In this document: one piece after another, positions 42,701-49,426 of the stretch | Position numbering within the stretch: position 1 is the stretch's first letter | How the letters are laid out: each line of letters begins with the position of its first letter | Origin: Actinomycetes bacterium | Lineage (GTDB): Bacteria > Actinomycetota > Acidimicrobiia > Acidimicrobiales > Acidimicrobilacustridaceae | Assembly: GCA_029782145.1 (NCBI GenBank) | Contig: JAKOVH010000016.1 | Coordinates: 558,001 to 622,000, forward strand | Length of the DNA stretch: 64,000 bases | Reading direction: 5' to 3' | The notes under the pieces: generated by a model | The model's input: only the letters and a program-made list of their open reading frames with translations | Databases searched by the model: none | Told to the model about the DNA's origin: nothing | Translations under genes and position numbers: made by a program

Positions 42701-43346
42701 CGACGCCCACGGTCCCTACACCTCCATGGAGGACCTGGCCCGCCGGGTGCCGCTCGACCGGGCCAACCTCGAGGCCCTCGCCACCGCGGGTGCCTTCGGC
42801 TGCCTCGCCGACGCCGACGGCCGGCCCCTCGACCGGCGCCGGTCGCTGTGGGCCGCCGGTGCCGTCGCCCAGGGCGGCCCCGGCAAGCTCGCCGGCGTGG
42901 TCACCGGCGCCGAGGCCCCGCAGCTGCCGGGCCTGTCCGACCGGGAGACGGCCTCGGCCGACCTGTGGGCCACGGGCGTCGCCCCCGACGGCCACCCCAC
43001 CCGCTTCGTGCGCCCCCACCTCGACCGCCTGGGCGTGGTCACGGCCCGAGGGCTGGCGAGGGTCGACCCGGGCGACCGGGTGCTCGTGGGCGGGGTGGTC
43101 ACCCACCGCCAACGGCCGGCCACCGCCGGGGGCACCACCTTCATCAACCTCGAGGACGAGACCGGGCTCATCAACGTGGTGTGCTCCAAGGGGCTGTGGC
43201 AGCGCTACCGCCGGGTGGCTCGCACCGCGCCGGCGCTGCTGGTGCGGGGCCGGCTGGAGCGCGCCGAGGGCGTCACCAACGTGGTGGCCGACAAGCTCGA
43301 GCCGCTGCCGCTCTCGTCCACCGTGTCCTCACGCGACTTCCGCTGA
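39780..43346 (+). CDS. dnaE2: Error-prone DNA polymerase DnaE2 (C-family)
   Basis: 1188 residues. PHP domain at the N-terminus (AELHCHSNFSFLDGACSPE, ALALTDHDGFYGVVRF), polymerase palm with catalytic PDIDVDIES (about residue 469) and KFDLLGLGMLTALH, thumb/finger segments (IRPGPIQGGSVHPYIRRR, GFPESHSVSFAYLVYASAY), and an OB domain near the end (GGTTFINLEDETGLINVV). DnaE2 extends past lesions together with ImuA' and ImuB. ATG at 39780 follows the LexA-controlled promoter at 7 nt. Residues about 899-940 form a Pro/Gly-rich insertion that contains a 46-bp inverted repeat (42518-42563). It is separated from imuA'-imuB by about 3.7 kb, so coordination must come from LexA rather than one operon. Confidence 0.95.
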   Translation: MGWMNPPVTWPELNRALTDRSPTPGRGDPFGFPGDGGDSPAWSRKRQAYEAPALTRRRSSVPYAELHCHSNFSFLDGACSPEALVEEAARLGLEALALTDHDGFYGVVRFAEAARELGLPTIFGAELTLGRTAVPVGEPDPGAGAGESHLVVVARDPRGYALLARALSEAQLRGEKGAPRATLADLAALGGTAAPAADQGHWLVLTGCRKGAVPAVLEAQGPHAAAVELARLVEAFGREHVAVELWDHGHPLDSARNDALAEVAVRAGVDPVATTNAHYATPAQRPLATALAAVRARRSLDELDGWLPAAAGAHLRSGAEQARRFARYPGVVERAAELGRACAFDLHLVAPELPPYPCPDGLDEMGYLRRLAEQGAERRYGPRHAARTPGAWAQVDHELDVIEQLGFPGYFLIVWDIVEFCRRQGIYCQGRGSAANSAVCFALGITKADAVTLGLLFERFLSPERDGPPDIDVDIESGRREEVIQYVYGRYGRHYAAQVANVITYRAKSAVRDMAKALGYAPGQADAWAKMVDRWGPVAESAEAQATDQAARAGSGGGSPERTGDDIPEPVLELAMQVEHAPRHLGIHSGGMVLCDRPVIEVCPVEWARMEDRTVLQWDKDDCAAAGLVKFDLLGLGMLTALHRTVDFVAGAHGLAVDLADIPQDDAVYDMLCAADSIGVFQVESRAQMATLPRLKPRTFYDLVVEVALIRPGPIQGGSVHPYIRRRNGQEPVTYLHPLLEASLAKTLGVPLFQEQLMQMAIDVAGFSPGEADQLRQAMGSKRSRERMERLRQRLYDGMAERGVTGEIADRIYDKLAAFANFGFPESHSVSFAYLVYASAYLKRYFPAAFCAGLLDAQPMGFYSPHSLVADARRHGVTVRTPDLNASAAGASLEWVEGVPVPVAPPQGPPHPTAGSIDHLMRSPIEPANGSPGEGRVEGYPVDGVDVVQPTLRLGLSSVRTLGDDRAEAIVAERDAHGPYTSMEDLARRVPLDRANLEALATAGAFGCLADADGRPLDRRRSLWAAGAVAQGGPGKLAGVVTGAEAPQLPGLSDRETASADLWATGVAPDGHPTRFVRPHLDRLGVVTARGLARVDPGDRVLVGGVVTHRQRPATAGGTTFINLEDETGLINVVCSKGLWQRYRRVARTAPALLVRGRLERAEGVTNVVADKLEPLPLSSTVSSRDFR
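42518..42563. repeat. Inverted repeat inside the dnaE2 coding sequence
   Basis: CGCTGGCTCGATCG (42518-42531) and CGATCGAGCCAGCG (42550-42563) are perfectly complementary over 14 bp with an 18-nt spacer. The frame stays open through it. It falls in a non-conserved loop between the LEW and LRLGLSSVR segments of DnaE2. Confidence 0.75.
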
Positions 43347-43389
43347 ACGCTCGGCGAGGCTCATGGCCCGGCGCGGTCGATGGACCTCC

Positions 43390-43395
43390 TAGTGT
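43390..43395 (+). promoter_or_regulatory. Candidate -10 hexamer for the DoxX-family gene
   Basis: TAGTGT, 36 nt before the GTG start, leaves a short leader with the GAGGGGGAG ribosome site. Confidence 0.35.
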
Positions 43396-43431
43396 GGGCG
43401 GCTGTCCGCATCCATCGAGGGGGAGCTGCTC

Positions 43432-43971
43432 GTGCTCGTCGCCGCCAGCAAAGCCATCTACGACGTCGACGGCCTGAACCTCGGCCTGCTCATCCTGCGG
43501 GTCGCGGTGGGCGTGATCATGCTGGCCCACGGCTACAACCACATCTTCCGGGGCGGCAAGATCGAGGGCACCGGCCGCTGGTTCGCCTCGCTCGGCATGA
43601 ACCCGGGCATCCTGCACGCCTGGCTGGCGAGCCTCACCGAGCTCGGCGCCGGTGCCCTGCTCGTCCTCGGCTTGTTCACCCCTGTGGCCGCGGCGGGGGT
43701 CGTGGGCACCATGACGGTCGCCCTGATCACCAACCACCTCAGGAACGGCTTCTTCATCTTCCGACCCGGCGAGGGATGGGAGTACGTGGGCTCGTTGATC
43801 TGCAGCGGCCTGGCGCTCGGCGCCATGGGCCCGGGGGAGTGGTCCCTCGACCACGCCGCCGACTTCGACTGGGTCTCGGGCCTGGGCGCCTTCGCCATCA
43901 CCGCCATCGTCGGGCTCGGCGGCGCGGCCCTGCTGCTCATCGTCTTCTGGCGCCCGCAGAAGAAGGACTGA
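43432..43971 (+). CDS. DoxX family membrane protein
   Basis: 179 residues with four transmembrane helices: LGLLILRVAVGVIMLAHGYNHIF, LASLTELGAGALLVLGLFTPVAAAG, VGTMTVALITNHL and a C-terminal FAITAIVGLGGAALLLIVF. The motifs LRxxxGxxxxxHG and ELxGGxxLxLGxxTxxAA are those of DoxX/YphA-type proteins, linked in other bacteria to redox or thiol stress, with unclear chemistry. The start is GTG at 43432, preceded by GAGGGGGAG. Convergent with the LuxR-type regulator gene. Confidence 0.87.
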   Translation: MLVAASKAIYDVDGLNLGLLILRVAVGVIMLAHGYNHIFRGGKIEGTGRWFASLGMNPGILHAWLASLTELGAGALLVLGLFTPVAAAGVVGTMTVALITNHLRNGFFIFRPGEGWEYVGSLICSGLALGAMGPGEWSLDHAADFDWVSGLGAFAITAIVGLGGAALLLIVFWRPQKKD

Positions 43972-43982
43972 CCGACGGCGGG

Positions 43983-44011
43983 CCTCCGCCTCTGGTGCGC
44001 AGGGGCGGAGG
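43983..44011. terminator. Hairpin between convergent doxX-type and luxR-type genes
   Basis: CCTCCGCCTCT (43983-43993), 7-nt loop, AGGGGCGGAGG (44001-44011), with one G-T pair. It ends one base before the regulator's stop codon and can serve both strands. Confidence 0.55.
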
Positions 44012-45169
44012 TCAGCCCAGGTGCACCGCGCCCTCGTGCAGCGGGTCGAGGTAGTGCTCGGCGAACAGCTTGGCCACCAGCTCGCCCCGGCTGCTCACGC
44101 CGACCTTCTCGAACACCGCCTTGACGTAGTCGCGCACGGTGTGGGGGCTGAGGAACAGCTCGGCGGCGATCTCGGGGGTCGACAACCCGCGAGAGATGGC
44201 CCGCACGACGTCGCGCTCACGGGCCGAGAGCCCGTAGGCCTCGATGATGATCGGTGCGATCTCGGCGCTCTTCGCCGGCTCGATCACCACGGCGATGGTG
44301 AACTCCTCGAGCGCGGTCCCGGCCAGCGTGCTGGCGTGCAGCACCAGCCACCGCCCGCTGGCGGTGCGCAGGCGCAGCCGTGACGGTCCTGCCTCGAAGC
44401 CCTTGGCGACGGCCTGGGCCGACGCCAGCAGCGACAGCAGGGCGGTGGGCACGTCGAGGTCCCAGGTGCTGGGCTCGGCGAGCACGGAGGGCCAGCTGGT
44501 GCCGGAGGCAGGTGACACCGGCGCGCTCAGCTCGTCGAGCCAGTGCTCGGCCTCGGCGTTGGCCGAGAGCAGGCAGCCGTCGGCGCTGAACAGCAGCAGG
44601 CCGGGAGCAGCAGTCGAGCCGAGCACCTGCGAGCCGCCGGCCGCGGCGGCGTGGAGGCGCAGGGCGGGTGCCACGACGTCGGCGGCCCGGGCCAGCAGCG
44701 CCACCTCGTCGGGCGTGAAGGGCTGGCGTCCGACCTCGCGCAGCACCGCTCCCGCTGCCCAGGTGTTGTCGCCGGTGCGGAAGATGAGGCGGACCTCGTC
44801 GTCGTAGCCCTGCGGCGACAGGAAGTTCCGCCAGCGCACCGACCGCATGGGGGTGCCGTCGGTGGCGGTGTGCAGGGAGGCGGCGGTGGTGCCGCTGCGG
44901 ATGAGGTCGCGGAAGAGCAGGGCGTCGTGGTCGTGGAACTCGTGGTGCCAGAAGACGTCGCAGTACCCGGCATCGAGGTTCTCGAAACGCGCGGGCGCGG
45001 CCGCGAAGCGCGTCGAGGGGTCGACGGCGAACCACAGCGACCCGTCGAAGGGCACCAGGCGGCGGATCTCGTGGGCGACCGACTCGAAGAGCTCCGAGGC
45101 GCTCCCGGCGCGCGCCGCGGCGCGCTCCACGGACTCCACCGTCACGCCCCCGACCGTTGTGCGGCTCAC
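44012..45169 (-). CDS. LuxR-family transcriptional regulator with N-terminal GAF-like sensor region
   Basis: 385 residues. The C-terminal 65 residues are a LuxR/FixJ-type HTH: LSARERDVVRAISRGLSTPEIAAELFLSPHTVRDYVKAVFEKVGVSSRGELVA. Residues 15-190 look like a GAF-type sensor (ELFESVAHEIRRLVPFDGSLWFAVDPST, VWRNF-like SVRWRNFLSPQGYDDEVRLIF, REVGRQPFTPDEVALLARAADVV); a PAS-like stretch follows (LLLFSADGCLLSANAEAEHWL). No receiver domain. Two GTG codons abut (45172, 45169); 45169 lies 6 nt after TACGGT (45176-45181), fitting a leaderless start. A perfect palindrome is centred 43 bp upstream of it. Divergent from the MBL-fold gene, a likely target. Ligand unknown. Confidence 0.85.
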   Translation of the reverse strand: MSRTTVGGVTVESVERAAARAGSASELFESVAHEIRRLVPFDGSLWFAVDPSTRFAAAPARFENLDAGYCDVFWHHEFHDHDALLFRDLIRSGTTAASLHTATDGTPMRSVRWRNFLSPQGYDDEVRLIFRTGDNTWAAGAVLREVGRQPFTPDEVALLARAADVVAPALRLHAAAAGGSQVLGSTAAPGLLLFSADGCLLSANAEAEHWLDELSAPVSPASGTSWPSVLAEPSTWDLDVPTALLSLLASAQAVAKGFEAGPSRLRLRTASGRWLVLHASTLAGTALEEFTIAVVIEPAKSAEIAPIIIEAYGLSARERDVVRAISRGLSTPEIAAELFLSPHTVRDYVKAVFEKVGVSSRGELVAKLFAEHYLDPLHEGAVHLG

Positions 45170-45201
45170 CACCGAACCGTAGAGCACCTCCGGCGCCGAG
45201 T

Positions 45202-45222
45202 CACCCCCCAACTTGGGGGGTG
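45202..45222. promoter_or_regulatory. 21-bp perfect palindrome, candidate LuxR-type operator
   Basis: CACCCCCCAA-C-TTGGGGGGTG, exactly symmetric around C45212. It lies in the divergent gap between the LuxR-type regulator and the MBL-fold gene. Its centre is 43 bp upstream of the predicted regulator start (and transcription start), the position where LuxR-type activators overlap the -35 region. Confidence 0.6.
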
Positions 45223-45350
45223 CAGCGACACCGAGCACCACGGCGAGAGGGGGAGCCCGCTCGGAGCTCCACCAGGTCGGGGGATCGCCACCGGTCGTGT
45301 CGTGGCTCATCGTTCGATCGTCAGCCCGACACCCCACGAGGAGCACCGCC

Positions 45351-46199
45351 ATGAGCGACCCCACCACCTCCGTCCCCGCCACTCCAGTCCCGACCCCCGG
45401 CCCCGTGGCAGTGGCCCCCGAGACGTTCCTCATCCCGCACCTGGTGCCCGCCCAGCCCGGCACGTTCCTGCCCGTGAACTCGCTCGTCATCCGGGCCGAC
45501 GAGCCGGTCATCGTCGACACCGGCGCCCCGATCCACCGCGAGACGTGGCTCGAGCAGGTGTTCTCGCTGGTCGATCCGGAGGACGTCCGGTGGGTGTTCC
45601 TCTCCCACGACGACGGCGACCACCGGGGTGGCTTGCAGACGGTGCTGCGCGAGTGCCCCAACGCCACGCTCGTCACCAACTGGTTCTCGGTCGAGCGGAT
45701 GGTGCTCGAGGAGGAGCTGCCGCTCGACCGGATGATCTGGCGTGAGCGGCAGGAGTCGTTCGACGCCGGCGACCGGATCCTCCACCTGGTGCAACCGCCG
45801 GTGTTCGACGGCCCCACCACCCGGGGCCTGTTCGACCCGAGCACCGGTGTGCTGTGGGCGGTCGACGCCTTCGCCGCCCTGGCCGACGGCTCCGGCCCCT
45901 GGCTCGAGGATGTCCCGGGCGACCTCTACGACCAGACCTTCCGGGACCTCAACAGCTTCGTGTCGCCCTGGCACCAGTGGCTCGACCCGGAGCGCTACCG
46001 GGCCCACGCCCGACAGCTGCAGGCCTACGGCGCCCGCGTGGTGGCCTCGGCCCACGGTCCGGTGCACACCCGGCCCGAGACGATCAACGACGCCTACGAC
46101 CGGGTGATCGCCATGGCCGGCGAGCCGCCGTCGGCCACGCCGGGGCAGGCGGTGCTCGACGAGATCCTGGCCGCGGCCAAGGCCCCGGTGCCCGCCTGA
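45351..46199 (+). CDS. MBL-fold protein of the flavodiiron/oxygen-binding di-iron type
   Basis: 282 residues. A metallo-beta-lactamase fold starts PVNSLVIRADEPVIVDTGAPIHRETW; the metal motif is FLSHDDGDHRGG. This is the H-x-D/E-x-D-H form of flavodiiron and ODP-type proteins rather than the HxHxDH of hydrolases. Further likely ligands are in LWAVDAFAAL and ASAHGPV. No flavodoxin domain follows, so it resembles stand-alone di-iron O2- or NO-binding proteins. ATG at 45351 follows ACGAGGAG. Divergent from the LuxR-type gene with a palindrome between them. Hydrolase activity is not excluded. Confidence 0.8.
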   Translation: MSDPTTSVPATPVPTPGPVAVAPETFLIPHLVPAQPGTFLPVNSLVIRADEPVIVDTGAPIHRETWLEQVFSLVDPEDVRWVFLSHDDGDHRGGLQTVLRECPNATLVTNWFSVERMVLEEELPLDRMIWRERQESFDAGDRILHLVQPPVFDGPTTRGLFDPSTGVLWAVDAFAALADGSGPWLEDVPGDLYDQTFRDLNSFVSPWHQWLDPERYRAHARQLQAYGARVVASAHGPVHTRPETINDAYDRVIAMAGEPPSATPGQAVLDEILAAAKAPVPA

Positions 46200-46228
46200 C
46201 CCCACGCCACCGACGCCGACCGTCGTCC

Positions 46229-46276
46229 TTCCTGCCCGCGTGGCGCACGCTCACCCGTGCCGATCGCGGGCAGGAA
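46229..46276. terminator. Inverted repeat between convergent MBL and alcohol dehydrogenase genes
   Basis: TTCCTGCCCGCG (46229-46240) and CGCGGGCAGGAA (46265-46276) are perfectly complementary with a 24-nt spacer. Located between stops at 46199 and 46294. Confidence 0.55.
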
Positions 46277-46293
46277 CGCGGTGAGCGACGAGC

Positions 46294-47346
46294 TCAGCCG
46301 GCGTCGGGCACGATGACGGCGCGGCCGTGGAGGCTGCCGTCGACCATCTTGCGGTAGACCTCGGCGGCCCGGTCGAGCGGGTACTCGGTGGCGTGCACGC
46401 TGAAGTGGCCGGCGCGAGCCAGGGCGAGCAGCTCGTGCAGCTCGGTGACGCTGCCCCAGTAGGTGCTCTGCACCGAGCACTCGTAGGGGAAGGCGAAGAA
46501 GTTGAACGGCAGCGTGCCGCCGCCCACCCCGACCACGGTGAGCCGGCCGAGCGGCGAGGCCACCGCGGCGGCCAGGGCCAGGGTGTCGTCGTAGCCGACG
46601 ATGTCGAGCACCACCTCGGCCCCGCGGCCGCCCATGATGCCCCGGATCTCCTCGGCGGCACCGGGGCCGGCCACGACGGTGTGGTCGGCCCCGAGGCCGG
46701 CCACCACCTTCAGCGCCGACTCGCGCTGGTCGACCGAGATGACCGTGGCCGGCGACAGCGCCTTGAGGAACTGCACGGCCAGGTGGCCCAGCCCGCCGGC
46801 GCCGATCACCACGGCGTAGGAGCCGGGCACCAGCAGGGGCAGGCCCATCTTGATGGCGTGGTAGGGGGTGAGCCCCGCGTCGGTGAGCGGGGCGGCCTCG
46901 ACCGGTGCCATGTCGTCGAGCGGCACGAGGTAGCGGGTGGCGGGCACCAGCAGGTACTCGGCCATGCCGCCGTCGACGCTCAGGCCCGGGCCGCTGGCGC
47001 TGATGTTGAGGCAGTAGTTCTCCATGCCCTTGCGGCAGTTCTGGCACTGGCCGCACCCCCACGCGCCGTAGACGGCCACGGGCGCGCCGACCTCCAGGCC
47101 CGGGGTGGCCAGCGTGCCGGGCCCGAACGCCTCGATCCAGCCGGCGTTCTCGTGGCCGAGCGTCATCGGGACCTCCCGCGGCCCCGCGGCGGAGAACTCC
47201 ATCAGGCTCACGTCGCTGTGGCAGGCACCTGCGCCGCCCACCCGCACCAGCACCTGGCCCGGCCCCGGATCGGGCTGGGGCACCTCGTTGAGCGCCGTGG
47301 TCTCGTCGACGTCGGCCGACCCGCCGATGAGCTGGAACGCCTTCAT
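46294..47346 (-). CDS. Zinc-dependent alcohol dehydrogenase (medium-chain dehydrogenase family)
   Basis: 350 residues. Catalytic zinc ligands in GACHSDVSLMEF (Cys) and TLGHENAGWIEAFG (His, Glu), structural zinc lobe with four cysteines in AWGCGQCQNCRKGMENYC, and the Rossmann motif VVIGAGGLGHLAVQFLKAL. It oxidises primary or secondary alcohols (or reduces carbonyls) with NAD(P). Family relatives include AdhP-type and secondary alcohol dehydrogenases; substrate not assignable. ATG at 47346 was chosen as it starts the conserved MKAFQL strand and has GGGGGTGG upstream; the frame is open 26 codons further. Convergent with the MBL gene. Confidence 0.92.
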   Translation of the reverse strand: MKAFQLIGGSADVDETTALNEVPQPDPGPGQVLVRVGGAGACHSDVSLMEFSAAGPREVPMTLGHENAGWIEAFGPGTLATPGLEVGAPVAVYGAWGCGQCQNCRKGMENYCLNISASGPGLSVDGGMAEYLLVPATRYLVPLDDMAPVEAAPLTDAGLTPYHAIKMGLPLLVPGSYAVVIGAGGLGHLAVQFLKALSPATVISVDQRESALKVVAGLGADHTVVAGPGAAEEIRGIMGGRGAEVVLDIVGYDDTLALAAAVASPLGRLTVVGVGGGTLPFNFFAFPYECSVQSTYWGSVTELHELLALARAGHFSVHATEYPLDRAAEVYRKMVDGSLHGRAVIVPDAG

Positions 47347-47429
47347 GTGGCCACCCCCGGGAGCACCGCCGGTCCCTCCGGCGGTCGTGGAGCGTTCTAG
47401 CGCACCGGGCCCCACGCTGCGCACCGGCG

Positions 47430-47463
47430 CCTACGCTGCCCGCCCATGGAGGTCGCCCGGTGA
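47430..47463 (+). promoter_or_regulatory. Leaderless-type promoter with a five-codon mini-ORF before the channel-like gene
   Basis: TACGCT (starting near 47432) is 8 nt before ATG 47446, which opens the mini-ORF M-E-V-A-R-stop. Its TGA (47461-47463) overlaps the ATG of the downstream gene (TGATG), and the GGAGGT inside it also serves as ribosome site for that ATG. It is either a short leader with a Shine-Dalgarno site or a translated leader peptide. Confidence 0.45.
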
Positions 47464-48575
47464 TGCTCGTACGGGCCCTGGCGTTCGTGGCCGGCCTGGT
47501 GCTGCTGCAGGCCGTGCTGCGCTCCGCCGTCCGCACGGTGGTGGTGCCCCGGGGCGAGTCGGTGCTGTTGGCCCGGATTGTCTTCCTCGGCGTGCGGTCG
47601 TTCTACACGCCGCTGGCCGGCCGGCACCGCGACGCGGAGCGCCGCCACGCCGTGCTCGCCCGGTTCGCCCCCATGTCGCTCGGCGTCCTGGCCTTCGTGT
47701 GGGCGGCGGCGGTGATCCTCGCGTTCGTGCCCATGTACTGGGCGGTCACCGACCTCGACGTGCTGGGCGCGCTGAAGCTGTCGGGCTCCTCGCTGACCAC
47801 CCTCGGGTTCGCCGCTCCGCCCGACGCCGCCGCGACCGTGCTGTCCGTCGGTGAGGCGCTGCTCGGCCTCGGCGTCATCGCGCTGCTCATCGCCTACCTG
47901 CCGACCATCTACGGCCACTTCTCCCGGCGGGAGGAGGAGGTCCTCAAGTTCGAGGTGCGGGCCGGGAGCCCGCCCACGCCGACGACGTACCTCACCCGCC
48001 TGCACGCCATCGGTTGGACCAGCCGGCTCGGTGAGATCTGGGAGCCGTGGGAGACCTGGTTCGAGGAGGTGCAGGAGAGCCACACGTCCCAGCCGTCGCT
48101 CGCCCTGTTCCGCTCCCAGGCCGCCACCAACTCCTGGATCACCACGGCCGGGGCGGTGCTCGACACGGCGGCGCTGTCGGAGGCGGCCATCGACCTGCCG
48201 TCGGAGCCGCAGGCCGCGCTGACCCTGCGCGCCGGGTTCCTCTCCCTGCGGGCCATCGCCGAGTTCTACGGGCTACGACCGAACCCCGATCCCGCCCCCA
48301 GCGACCCGATCTCGGTCAGCCGGGCCGAGTTCGACCAGGTGCTCGACGAGCTCGAGCGCGGCGGGCTGCCGGTGAAGGCCGACCGGGAGCAGGCGTGGCG
48401 CGACTTCGCCGGCTGGCGGGTCAACTACGACGAGGCGCTGCTGGCTCTGTGCTCCCTGAGCGGCGCACCGTTCGCCCGCTGGTCGTCGGACCGCTGCGAG
48501 CGCTTCCACCGGCCCACCGTGCGCCACCCCCGCACCTGGCGGGTCGACCCGCTCGACGCGCCCGCCTCGTGGTGA
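47463..48575 (+). CDS. Ion-channel-like membrane protein with large cytoplasmic domain
   Basis: 370 residues. Transmembrane helices near 2-22 (LVRALAFVAGLVLLQAVL), 72-95 (SLGVLAFVWAAAVILAFVPMY) and 125-150 (VLSVGEALLGLGVIALLIAYLPTIYG). Between the last two lies a pore-loop-like GALKLSGSSLTTLGFAAP, where TLGF sits in place of the potassium-filter TVGYG. The remaining 220 residues are soluble, helix-rich and tryptophan-containing, without recognised domain. The overall plan resembles two-TM channel pores. Selectivity is doubtful because the filter is not canonical. GTG at 47460 is an alternative start one codon earlier. Confidence 0.65.
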   Translation: MLVRALAFVAGLVLLQAVLRSAVRTVVVPRGESVLLARIVFLGVRSFYTPLAGRHRDAERRHAVLARFAPMSLGVLAFVWAAAVILAFVPMYWAVTDLDVLGALKLSGSSLTTLGFAAPPDAAATVLSVGEALLGLGVIALLIAYLPTIYGHFSRREEEVLKFEVRAGSPPTPTTYLTRLHAIGWTSRLGEIWEPWETWFEEVQESHTSQPSLALFRSQAATNSWITTAGAVLDTAALSEAAIDLPSEPQAALTLRAGFLSLRAIAEFYGLRPNPDPAPSDPISVSRAEFDQVLDELERGGLPVKADREQAWRDFAGWRVNYDEALLALCSLSGAPFARWSSDRCERFHRPTVRHPRTWRVDPLDAPASW

Positions 48576-48610
48576 GGGCCGCGGCACCGGTCCCGTAACG
48601 TCGGTCCGCC

Positions 48611-49420
48611 ATGACTCGCTTCGACACCGACACCGGCGTCACCCCGGCCGGGCCCGGCCGCTACCGCGCCCGCATCGACGACGGCTGGTGGATCACCGCC
48701 GGCCCCAACGGCGGCTACGTGGCCGCCATCGTGGTGCGGGCCCTCGAGCACGCCGTCGGCGACCCGTCGCGCTCCCTGCGCTCGCTCACCGTCCACTACC
48801 TCGCCCGGCCCGAGGCCGGCCCGGCCGAGATCGAGGTCACCGTCGAGCGCGCCGGTCGCTCGCTCAGCTCGCTGTCGGCCCGCCTCTACCAGGGCCAGCG
48901 GCTGCTGGCGACCGCCCTGGCCGCGATGTCGACGCCGCGCCCCGGGCCCGAGTTCGGCGATGCGCCCATGCCGCAGGTCCCGCCACCCGAGGAGCTCCCG
49001 GGCCGCCCGTTCGGCGACGACGTCCCGCCCACGGCCGTGCCGGCCATGGCGGCGCGCTACGAGCAGCGCTGGGCGCTCGGCCCCCCGCCCTTCTCGGGCG
49101 GCGACGAGGCGCTCGCCGGCGGGTGGATCCGCCTGGCCGAGCGCCGGCCCGTCGACGCGGCCGTGCTGGTGGCGTTCACCGACGCCTGGATGCCCGCCAT
49201 GTTCGGCCGGGTGCGGGGGCGGTGGGGGTTCACCACCGTCGACCTCACGGTGCACGTCCGGTCGCTCCCCCCGGCGGGCTGGGACGGCTGGTGCTTCGCC
49301 CGCTACCGGTCGGTCATGAGCGCCGAGGGGTTCTGCGAGGAGGACGCCGAGATCTGGAGCGCCGACGGGCAGCTGCTCGCCCAGTCCCGCCAGCTCGCCG
49401 CCCTGCCGCCCGTCGGCTGA
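48611..49420 (+). CDS. Acyl-CoA thioesterase family protein (double hot-dog)
   Basis: 269 residues. Pattern of TesB-like double hot-dog thioesterases: WWITAGPNGGYVAAIVVRALEHAV, SLTVHYLARPEAGPAEIEVTVERAGRSLSSLSARLYQGQRLLATALA, then a second half with GWIRLAERRPVDAAVLVAFTDAWMPAMF and TTVDLTVHVRS. These enzymes hydrolyse medium- or long-chain acyl-CoA. ATG at 48611 is 9 nt after TAACGT (48596-48601) with no ribosome site. Neighbours give no pathway. Stop is followed at once by the convergent PEBP gene. Confidence 0.85.
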   Translation: MTRFDTDTGVTPAGPGRYRARIDDGWWITAGPNGGYVAAIVVRALEHAVGDPSRSLRSLTVHYLARPEAGPAEIEVTVERAGRSLSSLSARLYQGQRLLATALAAMSTPRPGPEFGDAPMPQVPPPEELPGRPFGDDVPPTAVPAMAARYEQRWALGPPPFSGGDEALAGGWIRLAERRPVDAAVLVAFTDAWMPAMFGRVRGRWGFTTVDLTVHVRSLPPAGWDGWCFARYRSVMSAEGFCEEDAEIWSADGQLLAQSRQLAALPPVG

Positions 49421-49426
49421 GCGCGC

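Noticed and set aside
45305..45325. A LexA-like half site (CGTTCGATCG) upstream of the MBL gene
   Set aside because: Only the GTTCG half is present; there is no CGAAC partner at the right spacing.
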